From Hungatella sp. UBA4396 (lineage in GTDB: Bacteria > Bacillota > Clostridia > Lachnospirales > Lachnospiraceae): a stretch of 64,000 nt of DNA. Under the pieces are notes generated by a model that was given only the letters and a program-made list of their open reading frames with translations, made no database searches and was not told the DNA's origin. The stretch is from assembly GCA_002389905.1 (NCBI GenBank), contig DGRE01000009.1, forward strand, positions 1 through 64,000, written 5' to 3'. The position numbers and the translations under genes were made by a program. Positions 51,989 to 61,339 of the stretch are shown one piece after another. The stretch's first letter is position 1. Each line of letters begins with the position of its first letter.

Positions 51989-53662
51989 ATGTTTAGAAGT
52001 GAAAAAACATTAAGAGGAATCGAAAATCAGTACTACCGCGCTACCTATAAATCAATGGGGTTTACCAGTGATGATTTGGAACGGCCGATTATCGGTATTG
52101 CCAATTCGTGGACTGAGGGGGTACCGGGACATTTTAATCTGCGTCAGGTGGCGCAGAAGGTAAGAGACGGTATTAACCGTGCCGGTGGAACCGCAGTAGA
52201 ATTCGGTACCATTGCATGCTGTGACGGAATGGCTCAGGGACATGACGGTATGCATTTTATTCTGCCCTCCCGCCAGATTATCAGTGACAGTATTGAGACC
52301 TTTGCCCAGGCCCAGCTTTTGGATGCAATTGTTTTACTGGGATCATGTGACAAGATTGTTCCTGGAATGCTGATGGCGGCGGCCCGGTTGGACATTCCCT
52401 GTATTCTTTTGCCCGGCGGCCCCATGGAAGGCGGAATTGTATTTGACGGCCGGCAATCGGACCAGACCTCCAGTGCGGAAGCATTGGGAATGCTGAGTGC
52501 CAATAAGATTACGGAAGAAGAATATAAGAAACTGGAGGACTTAAGCTGCCCAAGCTGCGGCTCCTGTTCTTATCTCGGAACTGCCAATACTATGTGCTGC
52601 CTGTCGGAAGCCCTGGGGATGACACCACCTAATGGAGGCATGGCCCCGGCCACATCAGCGGAGCGTTTGAGAATCGCAGAAGAAACTGGAATTAAGATTG
52701 TGGAACTGACGAGAAATAAGGTGACGGCAAGAAAAATCATTACAAACGAGTCAGTCAGAAATGCCATTAAAGTCTGCATGGCAATCAGCGGAAGTACCAA
52801 TGCCGTAATGCATTTGACTGCAATTGCTCATGAAGCAGAACTGGATATCAATGTTTTGGAAGAATTTGACCAGCTTAGCCGCAAAACACCTCAGGTCGCC
52901 AAGATTAATCCTTCCAGCCAGTATAATTGTGTCGATTTTCACCGGGCTGGAGGAGTACCCCGGGTAATGGAAGCATTAAAAGAGCAGATTGATTTGGATG
53001 AGATGACTGTTACAGGAAAAACAGTAAGGGAAAATATTGAAAATCACGTATATGCATATCCGGCGGACCCAAGGGTAGTTAAAACAGCGGAAGATCCTTT
53101 TGGATTTCAGGGCGGTGTTGCTGTTTTAAGAGGAAATCTTGCGCCTGATACCGGTGTGACAAAACCGGGAGCATTTGATAAGAGTCTTTATCATTTTACC
53201 GGTGAAGCGATCTGTTTTGACAGTGAAGAGGCGGCAGAAGAGGCGATTCTGGCAGGAAAAATACGGGATGGACATGTTGTGGTAATTCGTTATGAAGGCC
53301 CCAAGGGCGGCCCGGGAATGAGAGAAATGTTTAAAGCCATGAAGTATCTCTATGGAAGAGGATTGGCGTTAACGACAGCTCTGATTACTGACGGCAGATT
53401 TTCAGGAACCAACAACGGATGCTTTGTCGGACATATTTCCCCGGAAGCAGCAGAGGGAGGCCCCATTGCGATTGTAAAAGACGGCGATAAGATAGAGATC
53501 GATGTGGATAACAGAAGCCTCAACCTCCTGGTAAGCGATGAGGAGATCGCTGCCAGAATGGAAGGCTGGAAGCGGCCGGAGCCGAAGTTTAAGAGGGGGT
53601 ATCTGGCACTTTACTCCAAATTTGCAGCCTCCGGTTCAGAGGGCGGTATTTTAAAGATCTGA
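51989..53662 (+). CDS. IlvD/Edd-family sugar-acid dehydratase
   Basis: The product has 557 residues from ATG 51989 (ATG 51983 lies too near GTGGGGA). Iron-sulfur ligand motifs ACCDGMAQGHDGM, GSCDKIVPG and CPSCGSC mark the family, and DGRFSGTNNG lies near the C-terminus. The sequence context (IclR, GntP permease, DHDPS-type aldolase, alcohol dehydrogenase) argues for a sugar acid such as a pentonate as substrate. Branched-chain amino acid synthesis is less likely, since no other ilv gene is near. The product would be a 2-keto-3-deoxy acid. Confidence 0.88.
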   Translation: MFRSEKTLRGIENQYYRATYKSMGFTSDDLERPIIGIANSWTEGVPGHFNLRQVAQKVRDGINRAGGTAVEFGTIACCDGMAQGHDGMHFILPSRQIISDSIETFAQAQLLDAIVLLGSCDKIVPGMLMAAARLDIPCILLPGGPMEGGIVFDGRQSDQTSSAEALGMLSANKITEEEYKKLEDLSCPSCGSCSYLGTANTMCCLSEALGMTPPNGGMAPATSAERLRIAEETGIKIVELTRNKVTARKIITNESVRNAIKVCMAISGSTNAVMHLTAIAHEAELDINVLEEFDQLSRKTPQVAKINPSSQYNCVDFHRAGGVPRVMEALKEQIDLDEMTVTGKTVRENIENHVYAYPADPRVVKTAEDPFGFQGGVAVLRGNLAPDTGVTKPGAFDKSLYHFTGEAICFDSEEAAEEAILAGKIRDGHVVVIRYEGPKGGPGMREMFKAMKYLYGRGLALTTALITDGRFSGTNNGCFVGHISPEAAEGGPIAIVKDGDKIEIDVDNRSLNLLVSDEEIAARMEGWKRPEPKFKRGYLALYSKFAASGSEGGILKI

Positions 53663-53691
53663 TTAAACATGAGAGAAAGAGGTGAAAGCGT

Positions 53692-54951
53692 ATGAGCGTA
53701 TCAGCATTGGGAGCAATATTGGCGCTGGCAGTTGCAATTGTTTTAATTTTAAAAAAGGTTCCGCCTACATATGCCATGATAGCGGGTGCTGTTGCAGGCG
53801 GCCTGATCGGAGGCGCAGGACTGGTAAATACGGTTACATATATGATAAACGGAACAAAAGATATTGTGTCGGCAATTATCCGTATTGTGTCGGCCGGTGT
53901 GCTGGCAGGAGCTTTGATCAAATCAGGAGCAGCAGCCCGGATTGCCAATTCTATTGTGGGAAAACTGGGCGACAAAAATTCCCTGCTGGCAATGACTCTG
54001 GCAACCTGGCTGCTTACGGCCATTGGAGTTTTCGGTGATGTTGCAGTGATCACTGTATCGCCTATTGCCATTCAAATAGCCCGGAAAACAGGATATAAAA
54101 AGCTTGGCATATTGCTTGCCATGATAGGCGGTGTTAAGGCCGGCAATGTTATGAGTCCCAATCCTAATGGAATTGCCGCCGCAGAGACTTTTCATGTGCC
54201 GCTTACTTCCATGATGGCAGCAGGAATTCCGGCAGCCTTGACAGCAATTTTGATTACGACACTCTTTGCCAAAAGCTTAGCTTATAAAGGGACCGATATT
54301 GTGGCTGACAGTGACGGGGCGGATACAGTCCAACTGCCGTCGCTTGGAAGAGCATTGGCCGGACCGTTTGTGACCATTATGATATTGCTGTTACGGCCGG
54401 TTGCAGGTATTACCATTGATCCATTGATTGCTCTTCCGGCAGGCGGCCTGGTGGGTATGGCTGCAATGGGGAAAATAAAAGACTTTGTATCATACCTGGA
54501 ATTTGGGCTGGGAAAAATGAGCGGCGTGGCAATGCTGCTTATTGGAACCGGAACACTGGCCGGAATCATTGCCAATTCCAACCTAAAGGAGGTAATTGTC
54601 CAATTGCTGCAAAAAGCCGGATTGCCGGGATTTTTGCTGGCACCAATATCAGGAATGCTCATGGGTGCGGCCTCCGCATCTTCCACAGCAGGCACAACTC
54701 TGGCCAGTCAGATTTTCGGAGATACCATACTTTCTTACGGTGTTGCAGCATTGGCAGCGGGTGCTATGATCCACGCCGGTAGTTTTGTGTTTGACGGACT
54801 TCCTCACGGTTCATTTTTCCATGTCAGTGCCGGTTGTGTGAACATGAAAATCAATGAGAGGCTGAAACTGATCGCTTATGAATCATTTATTGGCTTTTGC
54901 ATGGTAACAGTGTCGACCATTGTATATGGTGTAATTAAAATAGCAGGATAG
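53692..54951 (+). CDS. GntP-family gluconate-type permease
   Basis: This 419-residue polytopic membrane protein has about 12 hydrophobic segments. GALIKSGAAARIANSIVG near 65 and SASSTAGTTLASQIFG near 325 fit the GntP/Gnt:H+ symporter family. It would import the sugar acid used by the neighbouring dehydratase. It starts 29 bp after it, following GAAAGAGGTG. Confidence 0.9.
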   Translation: MSVSALGAILALAVAIVLILKKVPPTYAMIAGAVAGGLIGGAGLVNTVTYMINGTKDIVSAIIRIVSAGVLAGALIKSGAAARIANSIVGKLGDKNSLLAMTLATWLLTAIGVFGDVAVITVSPIAIQIARKTGYKKLGILLAMIGGVKAGNVMSPNPNGIAAAETFHVPLTSMMAAGIPAALTAILITTLFAKSLAYKGTDIVADSDGADTVQLPSLGRALAGPFVTIMILLLRPVAGITIDPLIALPAGGLVGMAAMGKIKDFVSYLEFGLGKMSGVAMLLIGTGTLAGIIANSNLKEVIVQLLQKAGLPGFLLAPISGMLMGAASASSTAGTTLASQIFGDTILSYGVAALAAGAMIHAGSFVFDGLPHGSFFHVSAGCVNMKINERLKLIAYESFIGFCMVTVSTIVYGVIKIAG

Positions 54952-54959
54952 GAGATAAC

Positions 54960-55847
54960 ATGAAAGCAAAAATAGTAACCCCAACCCTCACCATGTTTAA
55001 TCAGGAAGGTGCAATTGATTATGAAGGCAATCGGACATTGATCCGTCATTTGGTAGACAATGGCGTTGATGGGGTGGTGCCCCTAGGCAGTACCGGTGAG
55101 TTTACTATACTGCCTTTTGAAGAAAGGAAACAGTTTCTGGAGTTTTATCTGAAGGAAATAGGCGGAGCGGTAAAAGTACTGCCAGGAACCGGTTGCATCA
55201 ATCATGAAGAAACCATAAAGCTATCGAACTTTGCTTTGCAAAATGGAGCGGATGGAGTTCTTGTTATCGGTCAGTATTATTACGGCATATCCCAGGAGGA
55301 AATTTTCCATTATTACGACTTCCTGGCTTCCCGAATTGAGGGAAGTATATATCTGTATAATTTTCCTGCAAGAACAAATTCAACATTTGAACCGGAAACT
55401 GTTTTGCGTTTACTGCGCAAGCATAAAAACATCGTGGGAATGAAAGAGTCGGTTTCTTCATTTACCCATACAAGAGATATTCTGGACCTGATTCAGGAGG
55501 AATTTCCGGATTTTCAAATGTATTCCGGATTTGATGACCAGTTTCTTGATAATATTGATTACGGCGGAGAAGGTTCCATTGGAGCCATTTCCAATCTGCT
55601 GCCCGAACTATGGGCAGGCTGGGTAAAAGCAAGAAATATGGAAAACTGGGAGGATATTATAAAATATAAGAAAAAGATCCATAAGCTGATGCGTCTTTAT
55701 CAACTGGAAACCAATTGTTCCGGTCTTTTTAAAGAGGTGCTAAAGGCAAGAGGATTGGATATCTGCCCCCGGTCCATGTTCCCCTTTGACCAGGTAAGGA
55801 AAGAATCTGTCAGTGAGGCTTTGTCATTAATAGAATCCGTAGAATAA
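54960..55847 (+). CDS. DHDPS-family 2-keto-3-deoxy acid aldolase
   Basis: This 295-residue class I aldolase of the DapA/NanA superfamily has PLGSTGEF near residue 43, YLYNFPARTN (Tyr, about 135) and NIVGMKESVSSF (Schiff-base Lys, about 163). The short length and operon favour a KDG- or YagE/YjhH-type enzyme that splits a 2-keto-3-deoxy sugar acid into pyruvate and an aldehyde. It begins 8 bp after the permease. Confidence 0.9.
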   Translation: MKAKIVTPTLTMFNQEGAIDYEGNRTLIRHLVDNGVDGVVPLGSTGEFTILPFEERKQFLEFYLKEIGGAVKVLPGTGCINHEETIKLSNFALQNGADGVLVIGQYYYGISQEEIFHYYDFLASRIEGSIYLYNFPARTNSTFEPETVLRLLRKHKNIVGMKESVSSFTHTRDILDLIQEEFPDFQMYSGFDDQFLDNIDYGGEGSIGAISNLLPELWAGWVKARNMENWEDIIKYKKKIHKLMRLYQLETNCSGLFKEVLKARGLDICPRSMFPFDQVRKESVSEALSLIESVE

Positions 55848-55862
55848 AGAAGGAGGATGCTT

Positions 55863-57005
55863 ATGATTTACTATATTCCACCCATAAATTTAATGGGGAG
55901 AGGGTGCTTGAAAGAACTGAATGAGCCAATACGGAAATTGCGCTGTAAGAAAGCGTTGGTTGTCAGTGACAATTTTTTGGAGAAAAACGGAACAGTTGAA
56001 AAGGTCACGGCGATTCTTGATGCTGTGGATATCGGATATGCGGTTTATACGGAAGCAAAACCCAACCCTACCATTGATAACGTAAATAAAGGTCTGGAGC
56101 TTTTACAGAATGAACATTGCGACTTTATTGTTTCGGTGGGCGGCGGTTCTCCCCAGGATTGTGGAAAGGCAATTGCTGTTTTGGCAGCAAACGGCGGACA
56201 GATTGCTGATTATGAAGGCGTAAACAAGTCGGCCCAAAAGTCTCTGCCCATTGTTGCAATCACAACAACCGCCGGCACATCAGCAGAAGTAACGATTAAC
56301 TATGTGATTACAGATGAGGAGCGCCATGTGAAAATGATTATGGTGGATTCCAACGCCCTGGCTGAAATTACAGTCAATGATCCGGAACTGATGCTGGAAA
56401 AACCGGCAGCCTTAACGGCAGCTACCGGCATGGATGCGTTGACCCATGCAGTGGAAGCTGTGGTTGCCAAGGGAGCTATGGATGTTACTGATGCTACAGC
56501 GCTGTACGCAATTAAACAAATCTTTGAATATCTGCCGCGAGCCGTAAAGGATGGAAACGATATTGAGGCAAGAGAGCAGATGGGATATGCATGCTTTTTA
56601 AATGGAATTGCTTTCAGTAATGCCGGACTTGGTAATGTTCATGCCATGGCCCATCAATTGGGCGGCCTTTATGATCTGCCCCACGGTGTATGTAATGCCA
56701 TGCTCCTGCCGGTTGTGGAGGAAGAGAATGCAAATCATGTGCCGGAGCGCTTCCGGTTAATTGCCGAAGCTGCCGGTTGTGATACCAAAGGGAAATCAGA
56801 TCAGGAATGTGTGGATGATGTCATCAGGAAAATAAAGGAGTTATCAAGAGAAGTTAATATTCCGGATTCTTTAAGAGAACTTGGAGTGGATGCCCCGAAT
56901 TATGACTTACTGGCCGAAAATGCCATGAAAGATGCGTGTGCAGGAGCCAATCCGGTTTTCTTTGATAAAGATAAGATTGTGGAGTTATTTAAAAAGATTC
57001 AATAG
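55863..57005 (+). CDS. iron-containing alcohol dehydrogenase
   Basis: The product has 380 residues; ATG 55863 lies 6 nt after AAGGAGG. A group III dehydrogenase, it has the NAD-binding motif VGGGSPQDCGKAIAV, metal-site motif GMDALTHAVEAVV, and HAMAHQLGGLYDLPHGVCNA with further metal His. As the last gene of the operon it probably reduces the aldehyde from the aldolase (glycolaldehyde from a pentonate would give ethylene glycol), recycling NADH (inference). Confidence 0.92.
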   Translation: MIYYIPPINLMGRGCLKELNEPIRKLRCKKALVVSDNFLEKNGTVEKVTAILDAVDIGYAVYTEAKPNPTIDNVNKGLELLQNEHCDFIVSVGGGSPQDCGKAIAVLAANGGQIADYEGVNKSAQKSLPIVAITTTAGTSAEVTINYVITDEERHVKMIMVDSNALAEITVNDPELMLEKPAALTAATGMDALTHAVEAVVAKGAMDVTDATALYAIKQIFEYLPRAVKDGNDIEAREQMGYACFLNGIAFSNAGLGNVHAMAHQLGGLYDLPHGVCNAMLLPVVEEENANHVPERFRLIAEAAGCDTKGKSDQECVDDVIRKIKELSREVNIPDSLRELGVDAPNYDLLAENAMKDACAGANPVFFDKDKIVELFKKIQ

Positions 57006-57007
57006 AA

Positions 57008-57038
57008 GGGAAGCGCCGGAGACCGGCGCTTCCCTGTT
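57008..57038 (+). terminator. strong terminator of the sugar-acid operon
   Basis: GGGAAGCGCCGG (57008-57019) and CCGGCGCTTCCC (57023-57034) form a perfect 12-bp stem with an AGA loop, followed by TGTTTT. Confidence 0.95.
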
Positions 57039-57110
57039 TTACTCCTCGGGCACTCTGGGTATATTGCAACTCCCTCTCCTGCCGGATTAGATGAGAATAT
57101 CGCTGCTTTT

Positions 57111-57268
57111 GGAGAAAATTAGTTCTGTTACTCAATAAATGGAGCGAAGGTGGGGAAGCTGCTTATGAAATTTGATTTTAAGAATTTAATGACTTATTCG
57201 TTTTTACGTTTAGTAGGTAAAACATAACAAAAGCCACCCCGAAATATTTGATGGTCATCTGGGTGGCT
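57111..57268 (+). pseudogene. decayed second copy of the holin-like toxin locus
   Basis: The sequence follows the locus at 48941-49203: GTTCTGTTACTCAATA matches ATTCTGCTACTCAATA, and TTTTTACGTTTAGTAGG matches TTTTTACGTTTAGTAAG. It ends in the same place with a hairpin (AGCCACCC 57232-57239, GGGTGGCT 57261-57268). The transmembrane coding part is deleted, so no toxin is made. The rest of 57039-57491 shows no gene. Confidence 0.72.
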
Positions 57269-57491
57269 CAGCGTCTCATATAATCGGTCAATCACCTTGT
57301 GGATGGTTGTTCCTGTTAGTTAAACTATAGCATATGATAGAGAATAATTCAATATTAGTAATAATTCATTTTTGAATATTCATTGGGATTTGAAGTCATG
57401 TTGTGGTAAGGGGTAATATAGTATATAATTACTTACTAACAGGGATTTAATCATTAATGTTGTTGATTTCACTTAACTTAGGAGACAAGGT

Positions 57492-58331
57492 ATGGAGAAT
57501 AATACAAAAGTGATTCAGGCCATAGAAGAGTATTGCTTAAAGCAGCCTGGAGCATATGAGACAAGGCCGTTTGGAGAATATCCAATCTGTTATAAAGTCA
57601 TGGGAAAGATATTTGCACAGTTCAATCCGGAAGAAGGGTTTTATAGGATAACATTGAAATGTGAGCCGGATAAAGCGAGTCTTTACCGGCAGCTTTATCC
57701 GGATAGCATAGCGCGGGGGTATCACTGTCCGCCGGTTCAGCAGCCGTATTGGAATACTGTTAATCTGGATACGTTTTCTGATCTGGAAATGTTGTTTCAG
57801 ATGATTGATGAAGGGTATCTTGCTGTTATCCATAAATTCAGCAAAAAAGCAAAAACGCAGCTGGGGAACTTATCTGAATTGGAGTTTTGGGATACGGATG
57901 GAGAAGACCGGGATTTTGAAATGCTTTGCAACAGGTTAGATTGCGCTCTTGATGAACTTGTTGGAGGCAGAATTCAAAGAAGCCAGTATGAACAGTATAA
58001 CAAAAGAGACAGTATTCACGATGTGATCGTAGTATATAAGAATGGAGAACCGGTTGCGTGCGGCTCCTTTAAAATGTATGATGAGGATCATGCGGAGTTA
58101 AAGCGTATTTATGTAAAACCCTCCCATCGAAATACGGGGCTGGGAGCGGAATTGGTACGGAGATTAGAGGCAAAGGCAAAAATGAAAGGATACCGTTGGT
58201 GTATTTTAGAGACGGGTAAAATGCTGGAGGCGGCCTGTCATATGTACAAAAAGCTGGGAAATAAAATCATGCCAAATTATGGGCAGTATGCGGATATGCC
58301 GGATTCCATTTGTATGGAACGAAAAATTTAA
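57492..58331 (+). CDS. MmcQ/YjbR domain fused to GNAT acetyltransferase
   Basis: This 279-residue protein starts after TAGGAGACAAGG. Residues 1-115 fit the MmcQ/YjbR fold (KQPGAYETRPFGEYPICYKV, quoted in part as YETRPFGEYPICYKV; IARGYHCPPVQQPYWNTV). Residues 140-279 form a GNAT domain with the acetyl-CoA loop IYVKPSHRNTGLGAELVRRL. Each part is usually a separate protein. The target of the acetyltransferase is unknown; the MmcQ part may bind DNA or help recognise substrate. Confidence 0.88.
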   Translation: MENNTKVIQAIEEYCLKQPGAYETRPFGEYPICYKVMGKIFAQFNPEEGFYRITLKCEPDKASLYRQLYPDSIARGYHCPPVQQPYWNTVNLDTFSDLEMLFQMIDEGYLAVIHKFSKKAKTQLGNLSELEFWDTDGEDRDFEMLCNRLDCALDELVGGRIQRSQYEQYNKRDSIHDVIVVYKNGEPVACGSFKMYDEDHAELKRIYVKPSHRNTGLGAELVRRLEAKAKMKGYRWCILETGKMLEAACHMYKKLGNKIMPNYGQYADMPDSICMERKI

Positions 58332-58622
58332 TTGAGAGAGATCCATGAAATTTTCACCCTATTTATTTAAGCGGTTCATTTTAAACAATGATGAAAAAAT
58401 GCTGAAAATTCTAAACTTTTTGTTGTGTATAAAAAATGCAAATTTGGTACAATATAATGGTAAATCCTTGATAATGGTAAAATCTCATATATGGTATCCT
58501 TATATTAATACAAAGATGCCTTTGTGGTTCTGGTGAAATTTGAAATAATTTACCGGATTATCAGGGAGATAAATGATTGCAAATGAAGTTACACATAAAA
58601 TTTTAGAAAGAAGGAATTGATT

Positions 58623-58880
58623 ATGGGAATTATAAGCTGGATCATCATTGGAGCTCTTGCTGGCTGGATTGCCAGTATGTTTACCGGAAATAACAAGACA
58701 ATGGGTGCTTTTGCCAACATATTAACAGGGATTGCGGGAGGTTTGATCGGCGGATTTGTCATGAGTATTTTGGGCGGAACCGGCATTACCGGGTTTAACA
58801 TCTGGAGCCTGGTTGTTTCCATCATAGGCGCAGTTATCTTACTGTCTGTTATCAATGCATTTTCAAGAAGGCGGTCATAA
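58623..58880 (+). CDS. GlsB/YeaQ/YmgE family membrane protein
   Basis: This 85-residue protein has three hydrophobic segments and Gly-rich motifs: GALAGWIASMFTG, then GIAGGLIGGFVMSILGG. This is the transglycosylase-associated (YeaQ/YmgE) family, a small stress-linked membrane protein of unclear action. ATG 58623 follows AAGGAATTG. It stands alone with its own terminator. Confidence 0.92.
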   Translation: MGIISWIIIGALAGWIASMFTGNNKTMGAFANILTGIAGGLIGGFVMSILGGTGITGFNIWSLVVSIIGAVILLSVINAFSRRRS

Positions 58881-58904
58881 GCTGCCTTCTGATTTACACA
58901 GATA

Positions 58905-58961
58905 AAAAAATGAGCATGAAGCATGCCGGATTCTTTTGGAAGCTTTTCATGCTCATTTTTT
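58905..58961. terminator. bidirectional terminator between glsB-type and DUF169 genes
   Basis: AAAAAATGAGCATGAA and TTCATGCTCATTTTTT pair perfectly around a 25-nt loop, with A- and T-runs for both strands. Confidence 0.92.
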
Positions 58962-58981
58962 GTGAAATTTAAAATTGTTTT

Positions 58982-59761
58982 TTAACAATCCTTATAATAA
59001 TTGTATTGATATTTTACCTCAAAGGGGATGCCAAGTTCTGCAAAATTAGCAACAATCCTTTTCTTGTTCTCATCATCTTCCATGATGTTAATGGTCTTAA
59101 AAATTCCGTCAACCACTTTGGAAAATCTTGATGCAGGGATTCCCACTGCCATTTCCTCTTTTCCCCACACTGTCATATGCCTTGTGCCGGTACACAGAAG
59201 AGAAATATTCATATCCTGGGTCACATAAGGCCTTGCGGAGCATTCCAGGCAGACGGCCTGATTCCCCAGCATATTGATGTTCTTGGGCATGCCATAGGAG
59301 TAAGCGTATCCCTGTGTAATTCTCATTATATTATAGGGATTGGTTATAATCACCACCACATCCGGCCTGGCATCATATTTTTCCAGAGGCTGTACCAGCA
59401 CCCCGTACATGGGCTTTTGGGAATAGGAAAGTCCGGCCCGTATTTCTGCGCTTAATTCCTGGCTGGAATATAGTCCCAGTCTGGCCCAGTTTTCACCGTG
59501 GGCATTTTTCTCGTCTGCCGGGTTGATTCCCAGGACCCGTGGGCCGCTCTGACAGGAAAAGGAGCCTGCATGGGCCTTTATGCTGTGGCCTGCAGAAGCG
59601 CCTTTCACCATCTGGCAGTAGCGGATGGGTCTTTTAGGTAAAACAGCTTCTGTCTTTTGGAACTCAGCTTCCGTTTCAATCAGCTTTATCCCTACAGCCC
59701 TGCGGGCCAGATCCAGGGACGCGTATAATTTGGCGGTATCTTCTTTCCATTGATCATACAT
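58982..59761 (-). CDS. DUF169 family protein in the met transporter operon
   Basis: This 259-residue protein contains the family blocks GVLVQPLEKYDARPDVVVI and VCLECSARPYVTQDMNIS, plus conserved Cys (RYCQMVKGAS, GSFSCQSGP, ECSARP) that may bind a metal or cluster. The function of DUF169 is unknown. Its start overlaps the metQ stop by one base (TAATG), so it is translated with the transporter and may process or sense its cargo (inference). Confidence 0.87.
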   Translation of the reverse strand: MYDQWKEDTAKLYASLDLARRAVGIKLIETEAEFQKTEAVLPKRPIRYCQMVKGASAGHSIKAHAGSFSCQSGPRVLGINPADEKNAHGENWARLGLYSSQELSAEIRAGLSYSQKPMYGVLVQPLEKYDARPDVVVIITNPYNIMRITQGYAYSYGMPKNINMLGNQAVCLECSARPYVTQDMNISLLCTGTRHMTVWGKEEMAVGIPASRFSKVVDGIFKTINIMEDDENKKRIVANFAELGIPFEVKYQYNYYKDC

Positions 59762-60636
59762 TATTCTTTTACCTGATCATCACTGGTATAGAATTCAAAT
59801 ACATTTGGAAATGCCTTGTTTATCTTTTCCTGAACGGTCTGGTCCTTGAAGCATTCCGCAAAAGCCACAGCCCAGTCGGAAGCTGCGTCTTCTTCCCTTA
59901 CAATGACGCCCATGGGATAATTGATCATGGAATTGTCTCTTGCAATGTAAGAAGAAGCGTCCTTGCCTGAGGCGGCCATATGGGTAAAGAACACACATGC
60001 CCCATCTAAATCTGCAAGGGCAGTTACAGTCTGTCCCTGTTCCATTTCAATGATTTCAAGATTTTTCGGGTTTTCGATAATATCGGCAACTGTGGCCTGT
60101 TTCTGTTCTGCATTGAGTTTGATCAGGCCCTCCTGCTCTAAAATCCTGAGAGCAATGTCCTCATTCATGGCATCGTTCATGACCGCAATTTTTGCATTGT
60201 CGGGAAATTCTGAGATTGAGGCATGTTTTTCTGAGTACAGGCCGATTCCGGTATACATGGCGTATGGTTTTGCCATGTCAAGGGCTGCACCGTTGTTTTC
60301 GTTATAGCTCATGACAAATTTTTTGTGCTGACCAAGAGCCATGTCTGTTTCGCCGCTTGCACAAGCTTCTAAAACCACCGGGTTGGCATCAAAGGCTTTA
60401 AACTCTGTTTCATATCCTTTGGCTTCAAAAATATCCTTGATGGCATCGTAGTAAACCTGAGAAATGGCAGTTCCTCCGATTACGATTTTTTTAGGGGTTT
60501 CCTTTTGGGTTTTCTGGGTTGCTGCAGGCTGGGTAACATCTCCTGCTTTGGGTGCGGTATCATTTTTTCCGCATCCGGTCATTCCTGCCACGGCCGCCAT
60601 GGCAGCCAATGTTAATAATAAAGTTCTCTTTTTCAC
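59761..60636 (-). CDS. metQ: MetQ/NlpA-family substrate-binding lipoprotein
   Basis: The product has 291 residues with a signal and lipobox AGMTGCGK (Cys 22). The mature part begins KKIVIGGTAISQVYYDAIKD, a pattern of the NlpA family. Members bind L- or D-methionine, but some bind other small ligands. The third gene of the operon, it starts after AGGAGAAAAAAAG on the minus strand. Confidence 0.9.
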   Translation of the reverse strand: MKKRTLLLTLAAMAAVAGMTGCGKNDTAPKAGDVTQPAATQKTQKETPKKIVIGGTAISQVYYDAIKDIFEAKGYETEFKAFDANPVVLEACASGETDMALGQHKKFVMSYNENNGAALDMAKPYAMYTGIGLYSEKHASISEFPDNAKIAVMNDAMNEDIALRILEQEGLIKLNAEQKQATVADIIENPKNLEIIEMEQGQTVTALADLDGACVFFTHMAASGKDASSYIARDNSMINYPMGVIVREEDAASDWAVAFAECFKDQTVQEKINKAFPNVFEFYTSDDQVKE

Positions 60637-60652
60637 TTTTTTTCTCCTTTTG

Positions 60653-61339
60653 TCAATTCAATTTGTTATATATCACTTTTCCTAATCCCTGGATTAGAAG
60701 AACCAATAGAATGAGGATAACAACAATAAAGTACATAATTGCATAATCAAACCGCTGGTACCCGTATGTGAGGGCCACCGCTCCAAGGCCCCCGGCCCCT
60801 ACGGCTCCAGCCATGGCTGTCATATTCAGCATATTGATTAGCATAATGGTAAAATTGGACACCAGACTGGGCAAGGCTTCCACCAGCATGATTTTGTATA
60901 CAATCTGGGGCTTGGAAGCGCCGAATGCTTTGGCTGCCTTGATCAGTTGGGGGTCTACCGTCTGAAGGGAGTTTTCCGTCATCCTGGTTGCAAATGGAGT
61001 GCAGCCAATGGTGATTGCAAATATGGCCGCCTCTGTTCCGATTCTGGTTCCCAGCACCAGCCTGGTGAGAGGTGCGATGGCAACAATTAAAATCATGGTA
61101 GGAAATGAGCGGATGATATCCGTCACTTTCCCAAGGACATAATTTACTCCCTGATTGGGGGAAAGGCCATTTTTATCTGTTATGGATAAGATAATGCCAA
61201 GGATCATGCCCAAAAAGATGGATAAAATAGCGGAGACAAAAACCATTTGAAGGGTAGCGAAGACCGCCGGTACAATGACCGATGGAAAGTATTGAAATAA
61301 ATAGGACCTTTCCAGCCATAGGGATATGGTATTCATCAA
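60653..61339 (-). CDS. metI: MetI-type ABC permease
   Basis: This 228-residue permease has about five or six membrane segments; the EAA loop reads LIKAAKAFGASKPQIVYKIM (20 residues). It forms the channel with MetN. It overlaps the metN end by 4 bp. Confidence 0.92.
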   Translation of the reverse strand: MMNTISLWLERSYLFQYFPSVIVPAVFATLQMVFVSAILSIFLGMILGIILSITDKNGLSPNQGVNYVLGKVTDIIRSFPTMILIVAIAPLTRLVLGTRIGTEAAIFAITIGCTPFATRMTENSLQTVDPQLIKAAKAFGASKPQIVYKIMLVEALPSLVSNFTIMLINMLNMTAMAGAVGAGGLGAVALTYGYQRFDYAIMYFIVVILILLVLLIQGLGKVIYNKLN

